A DNA stretch of 49,224 nt from Ectocarpus siliculosus. Its lineage: Eukaryota; Sar; Phaeophyceae; Ectocarpales; Ectocarpaceae. Positions 1 through 8,984 of this stretch are shown here, piece after piece. The DNA is taken from NCBI GenBank assembly GCA_000310025.1, contig FN649731.1, forward strand, positions 2,673,575 through 2,722,798, read 5' to 3'. A model generated the notes under the pieces. The model worked only from the letters and a program-made list of their open reading frames with translations. It made no database searches and was not told the origin of the DNA. A program made the position numbers and the translations under genes. Position 1 is the stretch's first letter. The number at the start of each line of letters is the position of its first letter.

Positions 1-494
1 GGGGGGAGTGTCTCCCCAGGGGGGACCCGCTACCCCCTCCCAACAGACAGGGGGCCCGGTTCACCCCTTACCCGTTTTCCGCTTTCCCCCCTCCCTTTGC
101 CCCATGTGCTCCTCCCCCTTGAGACCCACGGAACCCCCTCCCGCCTCGAGATTTTTTCACCTCTCCTCCATTTGCCCGAACTATCGATTTCGCCGGATTC
201 CGGGCAGGTCTAGCAGGGGTTCGCCCCCAAGAAATTTCATCTTTGGCAGAGGGGGGGGGGGGGGGGGGGGGGTACTCATGTTTGAAATGTCTGATGGGGG
301 GAACATTTAGGACGATTTTACGCAGCGGCTGTCTCTCCCGCAAGGAACACCTACATCGGTCCAACACGCAACTTTTATGTTACTTGCGGCAACCCCGGTC
401 GTTAAGCTGGACCCCCCACCCGGCGGCCATATATACTTTTTCCCCGTCCGACGGATCAATGACCCGACCTCCGCCTTCGGCAGACATAGCTCAC
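1..494. other. Intron of VPS15 running off the window
   Basis: This stretch follows the GTGAGC donor after position 495 on the minus strand, so it should be intron of VPS15. I searched it for the next VPS15 exon, which should follow the kinase subdomain IX motif, and found nothing convincing. It contains a run of 22 G at 251-272 followed directly by TACTCAT. Open frames across it are low-complexity Pro/Gly shadows of the C-rich and G-rich composition. Confidence 0.5.
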
Positions 495-3400
495 CTCGGC
501 GATGACGCAGCCAAGGCTAAACACGTCCATGGACTCCAGGAGCCCCTCCCCGGGGGCCCCTCCCCCCCCCGCCGCGCCAGCGGGGCCCCTTCTGCTTCCG
601 TCCTCCCGGCCGCTCGCACCCTTCTTCGACCTCTGCTGCTGCTGCTGCTGCTGCTGTGACTCCGATCCCCCACTGGCCCTCGGACTGCTCTTGCCTCCTC
701 CTCCTCCTCCAGCACTAGCGGGTGTGGTGCTGTCGGTGTTGAGCCCATCGGGGCCGGGTTGGATCACGCTTGCTTCCTGGAGCGCGGCCAAAACAAAAAG
801 GTTACGCCATCAATATATATATTGGCCCTTGACAAATAAAAAAAAGGTTAAGATTTGACAACGGGAGGTAGGTTTCAGAGGGGATAGAGAACCCGGTCAC
901 CACGGGGGGGGAAGCCGAGCGTGGCCAGACAACTTCGAAACCTCGAACACGACGGCCAACCAACAAATTTTGGGCGAGGACAGCGCACACCCGGCGGAAG
1001 AGTAACAAAAACAAATATTACGGTCAGAAAAATTACGAGCCACAGGGCATCGACCCCACGCGTACGGCTCGCCAACACTCACCAAGCCATCTAGACCCCC
1101 TCCTCCTCCTCCTCCTCCTTTGGCCTGTGCAGCCCCCGCGACGACACCCCCCGCTTTCTGCGCTGTTCCGGCCACGCCCGCTGCCCCCGCCGTTCCCCCG
1201 CTCGCTGCCCCGTCCCCCGTCGTCGACGCGTCAGAAGCCTGGGGAACGCTATAGAAGCGCTCGGGAGCAAGGTAGCAGCGGCCCTGCTCTCCTGAGCTGA
1301 AGTAGTAGTTCGCGTCCGCCGGGTGGTCGTCCTGAGTAGGGGGGGGACGGGGGACGCGTGGGGGGGGGGGGGGGGGTGCATATACTTGGTGTGTAAGCCT
1401 GGAGACCGCTGTGCTGCTGTGCCTGGTCAGGCATCGCGTTCGAGACAGAGTTACGCACGAATCCCACTTCACCGTCGCAGGCAGAGTCAACATCTCGGGG
1501 GGTACACCGCCCCCGCCTGTAAAAGTAACAACAACACTAAAACAAGGGAACGGGGTGTATGATACCAGGTAGTGGTAAATAATACCTTACCCCAATCGTG
1601 CGGTTCAAACATTTCAACGAAGAGCAACGACACCGGCCCTTTCACCACCACCATGCTGCCGCACACACTCTCAGCAACACTTGGTAGCACCGGGACTATA
1701 CGGTACTCGAGCAACGATGGTGTTGCCGGCGCCGAGGCGAGACGGCAGACCCGTCCCGGCCTCCTCCTCCTCCTCCTCCTCCTGCTCCTCCTCCTCACCG
1801 GCAAAAATGTGGGCTTGAAAGGGGCGAAGTCCGTCAGCAGCACCCAGTTCCCGCTCGTCACCAGCACGTTCTCGCTCTTGATGTCGCCGTGACGTACCCC
1901 CTTCCCGTGGCACTGCGCCGCGGCCCTCAGCAGGAGGTACACGAGCCAGCGCTTCTCGGTGTCCGTGAGGAAAGGCCGGGTGGAAAGCCGATCGCTCAGA
2001 GTCCCCAGGAGGTGCTGCCGCAGCAGGTACGCCGGGGTGCCCGCGTTCTTGTGCGGGCTCGCGCGGACCTGCGTATGTTGAGAGCCGTTTTCGAAAACGA
2101 TCTAAGCGTGAGGGGAAGTTACACGCCTTGTTGTTCGGCGTGTGCACATCGTCGTGTTCTCGAGAGATGTAAAACGGTTCGTGGATCAAGCTGGAAAAAA
2201 AAAAAACATCAGTCGGGGTCCCGCGGTGATGAGACAGACCCCCGGCATCGTGGAGGGAAGCGGAAATACTACTGCTATTCTCTCGAGGCCGAGCGTGCCC
2301 CATCGTACCTGCTTGGTGAGTTATCTTCATTTTGCAGAGGCACAGCCACGGAAGGCGTGCGCGACAGCTTGATCAAGTACAGATGCTACAAGGTACTGAG
2401 AATAGATCGGGGCGTTCTCCTTTTTTCATGAAAACAACAGCAACAACAACAACCTACGGTATTTTAGTCGTGAATAAGCTGCCGAGTTGGAGTGATGCGC
2501 TCTGTGTCCTTTTTGGAGTTTTTTCCCGTGCCCCGTTTGCCCTGCTCTTTGTCACCTGGAAATGGTAAAAATGTAGGCTTTCTGTGCAAGCAACATTTGT
2601 TCTCAAAAGTTGCCATTCCTCCATCATAATATGTTATTGCTGTGCCCGTTCTGGGCTACGTTGTGAACACGGAAAAATTCCTTTGGCGTTTGAACCAGTA
2701 CAGAACGCGAGGTACGAGGTGGGGGTCAGAACTGCTCTTTAACGCGCCGACAACAAAAACAATACACTATACAACGCCTGTTGTAGGTCTTATTATAGTG
2801 ACAGGGCGTACTCGTCGATGCAGGCTTCCTGTTCCCGCAGCGGCCACCTACCACCAGCGTTACCGTAAAACGCGGTGCTTGGGGTTCATGTTGAGCATGG
2901 CCCCAGCGCCGAATCGCACACTCACATCGGATTGGAGCCACCGCTGGTAAGGCAACACATTGGGGCAGCTGCGCGTGTTCAGCGCTTTGGCCATGTTCGA
3001 CAGGCAGGCCTCAACAGGAGCCAGGTCCTCGCGCTTGTCCCGCTTTATGTAAGCCTTCACGACGACCATGATCCCGTCAACTCTGCACCTGTGCAGACGA
3101 GGGGGAGCGCGCCAAAAATAGCAGTCGTAGCGGTGCCAGGGCGAGACAATAACGCCAATAACGCCACGCCCAAAAGCATTAGATAATCGAAGATACGTGT
3201 ACACGAACTGCTGGACGGTGGTACATGCCAGGGGCCGCAGCAACCTCTCGCCGTACCATTATGCCAGGCAGTCCTTCAAGACACCTCCCTGTTCGACGAC
3301 TTGAACATACGGCGTGCCAACGTAAAGATGCACGGGAGCGCTACAACCGCTGTGAGTTCGAGAACTCATAATAGCAGCATTAGATTGCTGTAGCCCAAAG

Positions 3401-4046
3401 GTACCGCTGGGCCGACCCAGAGGGAGCTTTGAACCACACTGGCTCTTTCGCACAGCAACGCGTTATGTATTCGACATCGTATTGCTTCCCCACTTGACCT
3501 CTGTTCTCTTGCCTCTTTTCTTCAGCTACAGTATTCCGACACGACCATTGCTGTACTCTGTTTGAGGACAAGGCCAGAGGTGAGTGACACGTGCCACAAC
3601 GCACGATGCTGTGTTACAATCCCCCAAGCGTTCCTACAGCAGTAGACCAGGCCGACAGCAGGTACAGCAGTAGTGTAGATGCGTCACAAAGGGGAGAAGG
3701 ATACCCCTCCCGATACTGCGACACAGATAGGCGACCGAGCGAGACTCGGCAAGGACCCTCGTTCCGGTTTCGGGGCACCTCATAAAACGCGTGTGTGGCT
3801 CTACGGTTATGCAGTGGAACATAAACCACTGCTGTTGTTGTAGCTCGGATCACGATGGCGGGTCTACGCGCAGTTCGGCGGCATGCTTCAAGAGCTTTGC
3901 ACTCACTGGTAGCTCTTGATGAACTTGCCGTTGGCCAGCCGCTTGACGTATATCACCTTGGGAAGATCGTGCTGCAGTATCACGCGCGCGTCGGCTGCGG
4001 GCGGTGGAGTCGCGCCATAGTACGCGTGGGATGAGGCATTGCCCAT
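495..4046 (-). CDS. VPS15: VPS15 (PIK3R4) regulatory subunit of class III PI3-kinase, N-terminal part, 3' end outside window
   Basis: VPS15 is the myristoylated protein kinase-like subunit that anchors VPS34 to endosomal and autophagic membranes for PI3P synthesis. Five exons join in frame: 4046-3907, 3088-2926, 2068-1799, 1331-1083 and 776-495, with donors GTGAGT, GTGAGT, GTGAGG, GTGAGT and GTGAGC, giving about 368 residues. The start is the ATG at 4046 because it opens [11 protein letters not shown], and MGN is the N-myristoylation signal typical of VPS15. Visible kinase landmarks are a degenerate glycine loop ([11 protein letters not shown]), the lysine in [34 protein letters not shown], the HGD-type catalytic loop [14 protein letters not shown], a DFA in place of DFG ([14 protein letters not shown]), CYLAPERF and [12 protein letters not shown]. 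These are hallmark VPS15 features. Between APERF and MDVFS there are about 140 residues, rich in Gly and Ala with a polyQ run, where the family usually has about 30. The HEAT and WD40 parts must lie left of position 1. Confidence 0.93.
636..657. repeat. CTG/CAG microsatellite coding polyglutamine in VPS15
   Basis: A run of CTG triplets on the plus strand reads as eight glutamines on the minus strand, inside exon 5 of VPS15. It falls in the non-conserved insertion before the MDVFSLGC motif, so length change there should be tolerated. Confidence 0.85.
1763..1796. repeat. CTC/GAG microsatellite at a VPS15 splice donor
   Basis: The tract lies just inside intron 3 of VPS15, starting with the donor. 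On the minus strand it is a purine run of GAG and AGG triplets that begins with the GTGAGG donor itself. Translated through, it would give an arginine run, which is why the downstream open frame is not coding. Confidence 0.75.
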
Positions 4047-4477
4047 CTCTTACAATCGCTCTGCAGCACTTGCGGCGAGATAAACAACCTTGTGCGTGCC
4101 TCCGCGCCTGCGAAAAGGGGAAAAGGGAGGGACACACTTTGGATGTACAGCAGTACGACCTAATCCAACAGCAGTGGTGGGAATGGCATGCCACACCACG
4201 CCGAATCGACTTTGTGGATGACGTGTACACTGCAGCAGTCTTGAAGCTGCTACAACACGCCAACGTCAAGACTCACTGCTGCTGCGCTTTGTGCGCGGTG
4301 TCACTTGAACAACCACGAAGGGTTGCACCCCCCTGTTGTAGTGCATGCAAATCGCGGAGCCCCGACAAAACCGCCGCAGCTGGATCCACATAACCCCCAG
4401 ATCCTGTATGCTATCGAATTAGCGAATACGCACACAGCCGTAGGGACGTGACGAGGTCTACCACGCATACAGGACAT

Positions 4478-4525
<48 letters not shown>

Positions 4526-4585
4526 GAGCAGATACCAAAGGAAAGGCATCATTCGACATCGATTTTGCGACCTGTGCGGAGGAAC
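4047..4585. promoter_or_regulatory. Shared upstream region between VPS15 and the ankyrin gene
   Basis: The two start codons point away from each other across about 540 bases, so this must hold both promoters or one bidirectional promoter, plus both 5' UTRs. The clearest element is the (AG)n run at 4481-4522. I see no unambiguous TATA box. The role is inferred from position only. Confidence 0.5.
4481..4522. repeat. (AG)21 microsatellite
   Basis: 42 bases of perfect AG dinucleotide. It reads as Arg-Glu repeats if translation is started upstream of 4586, but the family start at MHVYPERR excludes it from the protein. It probably lies in the 5' UTR or promoter of the ankyrin gene. Confidence 0.95.
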
Positions 4586-6019
4586 ATGCACGTCTACCCC
4601 GAGCGCCGGTTGCTTCAAGGAATGGAGAGCGAGATATGGAAGCTGGTCTCCTACAGCGCCACACCACAACAATGGAAGGAGTGGCTTCGGATGCCGCTGG
4701 AGCATGCAGCCGCCCGAGGTAACCTGAACCTCGTCAGCTCGCTGCTCGGGGCTGGTGCGGACGGAAGCGCGGGATGGAGAGGTTGCCGCGGCCGTACTCT
4801 TATCGATGCAGCTGCTCTCGGTGGAAGCGAGCCTGTTGTATCTACCTTGCTGCGAGCAGGAGCTCAGTGGGATGTGAACGTCGTGTCTGTGTCGAGCAAG
4901 AGGTCGGCTCTGTACACGGCGACGATGTGCGGCCACGAAGACGCAGCCAGGCGCTTGGTTGCAGCGGGAGCGGACGTGGATTTCGAGGACCCTGTGCACG
5001 GGAACCCTGTCCTCCACGAGGCAATCTTGGGTGGGCACATACAGTTGGTGAACGACCTTCTGTTGGTCGGACCAGATCTGGACTCGCGGGATGAGTATGG
5101 ATGCACTCCCCTCCATCTTGCTGCTATCAGAGGACTTGATAGGGTCGTGTCTACCCTCTTGCTCCAAAGTGAAGTGTACACGGATGCTCTCGATGATGAC
5201 GGCGTGACGCCACTCATGGAAGCATGCGGGTTTGGCCATCTGTCCGTCGTGAACACTCTTTTGACTGCCGGCGCCGATGTCACCATCCGCGATAACTGCG
5301 ACCACTCTGCGCTCGACAGCGCCAGTAGATTTGGCCACATTGACGTCATTAGAGCCCTTGTTAGATATGGGGCGGACGTGAACGCTGGTGGCGATGATGT
5401 TTTTTCTCCACTTCACGTTGCTGCTCGAAGAAACCAGGCCGGTGCGATAAATGCACTGATGCAGGCAGGGGCCAACATCGAGTCCAGCGAGGGCGGTTCG
5501 TTGGCGCCCCCCCTGTTCTCTGCAACGGACCCGCGCAATCTCAAAGCCATGCACACTCTCCTGTGGCATGGTGCATCCTTGACAGCGCAAGACACCGAAG
5601 GAAACACGCCGTTGCACGTGGCGTGCTACCGGCAGCATAAAGGCCTGGAGGCGCCCGTGGATCTCTTGTTGCGATGGGGAGCGGACGAAACAGCCCTGAA
5701 TAACGCTGGCAAGACTCCCGCAGGTTTGCTCGATGAGCACGACAATGAGAATGATAGAACAACATGTTCCGAAGCCGAGATCAACCGGGTGCGGATGTTG
5801 CTGGCTCGGGCTCCGGCCGACCGAGCGTGGCGTCGCCGTTGCTGGCTCGTGATGCTGCGCTCTTTCGCAAGGACAGCGAAAGCTACCACCGACGAAACCG
5901 GTGATGCACATGAAGGTTCCAACGATGCTGGTGACAAGGAATGGCGGGAAGAGCAAAGGGGCAAGGAAGGAGAGCTGGTGGTGGGGCACGCCTCGGATGA
6001 ACGGCGCCGGCGAAGGTAG
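4586..6019 (+). CDS. Ankyrin-repeat protein, single exon, C-terminus probably frameshifted
   Basis: A 477-residue protein built mainly of ankyrin repeats, which act as protein-binding scaffolds; the partner cannot be predicted. About ten repeats run from roughly residue 35 to 385, shown by motifs such as YGCTPLHLAAIRG, DGVTPLMEACGFGH, DVFSPLHVAARR and GNTPLHVACYRQH, each followed by a VxxLLxxGAD-type helix. I chose the ATG at 4586 (MHVYPERRLLQGMESEIWK) rather than the upstream ATG, because the upstream frame only adds the translated AG microsatellite. As I recall, proteins opening this way form a large family in Ectocarpus. After residue 440 the frame becomes charged and ends in an arginine run at 6017-6019. 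A more family-like ending lies in another frame just downstream. No intron is needed. The long antisense open frame across this gene is a composition shadow. Confidence 0.88.
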   Translation: MHVYPERRLLQGMESEIWKLVSYSATPQQWKEWLRMPLEHAAARGNLNLVSSLLGAGADGSAGWRGCRGRTLIDAAALGGSEPVVSTLLRAGAQWDVNVVSVSSKRSALYTATMCGHEDAARRLVAAGADVDFEDPVHGNPVLHEAILGGHIQLVNDLLLVGPDLDSRDEYGCTPLHLAAIRGLDRVVSTLLLQSEVYTDALDDDGVTPLMEACGFGHLSVVNTLLTAGADVTIRDNCDHSALDSASRFGHIDVIRALVRYGADVNAGGDDVFSPLHVAARRNQAGAINALMQAGANIESSEGGSLAPPLFSATDPRNLKAMHTLLWHGASLTAQDTEGNTPLHVACYRQHKGLEAPVDLLLRWGADETALNNAGKTPAGLLDEHDNENDRTTCSEAEINRVRMLLARAPADRAWRRRCWLVMLRSFARTAKATTDETGDAHEGSNDAGDKEWREEQRGKEGELVVGHASDERRRRR

Positions 6020-6116
6020 AGTCGAGGGTGGGGCGGCAGGCTGGGCGAGCATTGTGGCCTCTGTGGTAGGGCTGGATCCGGAGGAGGTGTTTCGCTCGAT
6101 TGTGGGCTTCCTGTGA
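6000..6116 (+). pseudogene. Out-of-frame C-terminal segment of the ankyrin protein
   Basis: In the +1 frame relative to the ankyrin ORF the sequence reads GWASIVASVVGLDPEEVFRSIVGFL and then stops. This amphipathic ending looks like the natural C-terminus of this ankyrin family, as I recall it. Reaching it needs one base skipped, and no plausible GT-AG intron of normal size spans the junction. It is therefore a real frameshift or a sequencing error near 5900-6000. Confidence 0.6.
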
Positions 6117-7274
6117 AGAGAGACGGTGATCTTAGGAGGTCTCTGGCAAGATTCACAGGTACGAGCCACTTGTTGGGTATGGTTGGGGCGGTCGTACATG
6201 TACCGAAGGCTCTGGGCACCGATACACTGGCTGTGGCCTGTCGACATTGCGTACGTATCCTTGACTAGAACGTGTGGCCCGTGATTCGTTCCGATACCCA
6301 ATACCCGTGTTTTGATCAGCAACAACATGACACCAACATAGGCCTTTATTGAAGTAATTTCCTCCCGGCTGAGGGCTCACGAGATTGCAGGAAAGGCAAT
6401 CCTGATGCTCTCGTGAACCTAGAGCCCTTTTTTCGCGGTTTCTCCACCCGTAGACCTCGCCTCGAAGCGAGACTCGCACCTACCGATAGCCTGGTGTTGT
6501 GAGGGCCCTCCCGCCGTGCTGCGCGCTCTCGAGGCGGACTGCGTACAGCGCTAGCGAGGGCAAAAGTCGCGTCTCCTAAGTCTACGATGCCTCGCCCATT
6601 GACCGGCCCGGTTTAGTGACACAGTCCAGGCCGCATTCATACATTGCTGAGAGGCTGACGTGCTAACGTGGTCCATTTTCGGACTCCTTTTTTGTGCGCG
6701 GCTACATGTACACACCCTCCACACGCGACAACCAAGCAACCAAGTCTCCGCATGCCACGAGACAAAGCACCCAACTGCTGTTGTGCGTCTCCCTTTCGAT
6801 CCCGACGAAAAGCTGAGGGGTTTGCGGCCGCGGTGTCGTGCACCCAGCACACGCAGCAGTCGGCAATATTCACCCGCCGCCCGAAAAAAGCAACTTCAAC
6901 CTGCCGTCTCGTAGATTGTGGCGTCAGATGACACCCGTCGGAGATCTACGGTCGGGGTATTGCCACCGATGGGCGCGCTGAACCCGCGTTCTCACAACCC
7001 GTTCCGTACATCTCTTCTATCTCTTTCGCGAGTGGTTGAACCTGGTGTGTCTCCACACCACACATGACATACATCCCGAAAGGAAATCGAGCCGCATGGT
7101 GAACCTGAAGACCTACCTTTCATATCGTCGGCAGGATGTCTCTGCTTGATTCATCCCATTTGTTTTGTTTTTGCCGACAAACGGTTTGGCTACACATGAG
7201 ACGGGGAGCTAAAAATAAATGGCCGGGCTCCGCACACTCCACCAACACACAAAATTCTAGGTCAGCTACAGCAT
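6117..7274. other. Non-coding intergenic stretch
   Basis: No open frame here has recognisable motifs or splice structure. The only structure I see is an imperfect hairpin at 6372-6428: AGGGCTC pairs with GAGCCCT and ACGAG with CTCGT, with a seven-base bulge, followed by six T. It resembles a small stem ending in a pol III-type T run, but no internal promoter boxes are evident. Confidence 0.4.
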
Positions 7275-8165
7275 CCCCCAAAAAGTAGCTGGCAGTAGAC
7301 ATTGCTGGCTTACTAGCATGCGCGGGCTATCTTCCGATAGACATTATTGGCTGCCATAGACATGACAGGCTTTCTTTCGACATATCTTTTCGACAACAGT
7401 AACAATAGAGTAGACTTCGCAGGTCTTTGCCCGATGGACATCGTTGTCTGCAATATGCTCACCAGTTACTCTTTCGATACATGTTGTTCGCAACATTAGA
7501 TTTGTCAGGCCGCCACCCGATAGATATTGTTCGTTACAGTACTTATAAGCCACATTTTCCGAGATACGAATTGCTGTGGACAACAACAGAACAGTAGATT
7601 GATTTGGCACGCCGTTTTCCAATAGATATCGTTGGCAACAACAAGTTCCGACGGTCGTCTCCCAATAGAAATTGATTGTTGCAGATTTCGAAGGCTTTAT
7701 TCCGGTAGACATTGCTGGCAGTAATAATTGAAGAAACCTTCGAAACATGCTCTCGTGCAAGTGGATATCCCTTACAGCCTTGAGGATAATTTGCCGTTCA
7801 CAATGACTATCGATGTTGCGTTCGGAAATCTGTCGATATGGACAATATCTATCCATAGAGCGCTCAAGAATCTATTGCATGCAGTAAAAGATGTATATCG
7901 ATACCATTCTCATAAATCCATTGCCTTCGACAATGGGCATCGATCGATAGAACCGATTGAAGTCTGTAATGTACAATCGATATTTAATAGAAACTTTCGC
8001 AAATCTGTTGCGTTTGACACTGGATATCGACAGAACCTTTTGAAAATCTATTGTCCTTTACGAGCGATGTCGAAAGGAGCGTTCAAGATCTATTGTTTTT
8101 TACAATGGATATCGATAGAGACCTTTCAAAATTTATGTCCCTGACAAAGGGATGTCAATATTTTT
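7275..8165. repeat. Degenerate 43-base repeat array with a head-to-head inversion
   Basis: About eight or nine units on each side share a unit of close to 43 bases. To the right of about 7780 the consensus is roughly TATCGATAGAAACCTTTCAA followed by AATCTATTGCCTTTGACAAT and GGA. To the left of about 7730 the units read as the reverse complement, seen as recurring GATAGACATTGTTGGC and TAGATTTG segments. Recurrence of the TATCGAT block every 42-44 bases (near 7896, 7938, 8025, 8068 and 8108) supports the period. Many units also hold a small internal inverted repeat (CCATTG/CAATGG). Open frames across the array are by-products of its AT-rich, stop-poor repeats. Confidence 0.75.
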
Positions 8166-8980
8166 CTCTCTTGGTCCATCGTAGCAACAACAGACCATTG
8201 TTCTCTGTTGTCCAAGGTGTAAAAGTTCGTGTTGGGACGGCATATACACGCCCAATCCGGTGCATGGTCACTGTACAACTAACAATCGACAGACGTTGCT
8301 GCGGGTGTTGTTTCTTGCCACATGTATGTGCTGTACGTTTTCCTCTCTGTCCTCCGGCCGTCGCTTTACAAATAATAATGCATTCTCGGCTCTTGAAACA
8401 AATAAATAATGGGCACCACACAGCTTTCACATGCATACACTCTTCTCTCTCTTCGCTCTCATCTCAAAACTCGAACCGCAAACACTTGCCATCGCCATGC
8501 AACCTAAGAGCGCAGCGGCGACCGCCGGTATAGCGGTCGTCCGCAAAGCACTTGTGTTTTGCTGTGTTTTTGCACGATACGAATTTGGTGCAGCCTTACT
8601 GCCTTCTTCTCTCGTGTATACTATTTCCCACGGACAAACCGGGAAATTTGCGACCCTCCAATATGGCCATGGGCACGCACATCGTAGCTAGCGCGGCGAA
8701 CTTTACACCCTCAAAGTGGCTTCGAGCTACCCTGTACCATCACCAATTGGTATCGCAGCTTGCCTCGGGCAACCATGCTGGTCCTCCAAGAGATTTTCGT
8801 TTTTATACATAGGTGGTGTAGAGAGCAGTGAAGAGATGAAGATTCGCTAGAAAAGTAGTGTGATAAATCTTGTTGCATCCTTAGGACGACGGTCAGGGCA
8901 AGAAAAAAACGTTAAGTATATGTATAGCTTGGATGGACAACGCCTAATACTCAGCCTGATGTAGAGAGAACAGACGAGGA
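8166..8980. other. Non-coding intergenic stretch
   Basis: I see no gene, RNA or clear repeat here. Open frames are under 100 codons and lack motifs. Confidence 0.4.
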
Positions 8981-8984
8981 AACG

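Noticed and set aside
1323-1562. Plus-strand open frame opposite VPS15 exon 4
   Set aside because: A shadow of the conserved minus-strand kinase exon, containing a G-run-derived Gly tract.
4448-4585. Upstream ATG extending the ankyrin protein by 46 residues
   Set aside because: The extension is mostly Arg-Glu from the AG repeat, and the conserved family start is MHVYPERR at 4586.
4301-6328. A 675-codon open frame on the minus strand, fully antisense to the ankyrin gene
   Set aside because: It mirrors the ankyrin codons, has no motif of its own, no plausible start context, and runs through the AG microsatellite as a Leu/Ser run. It is a composition shadow.
7728-8144. Plus-strand 138-codon open frame in the 43-base array
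   Set aside because: It arises from the repeated AT-rich unit. The translated repeats simply follow the DNA period.
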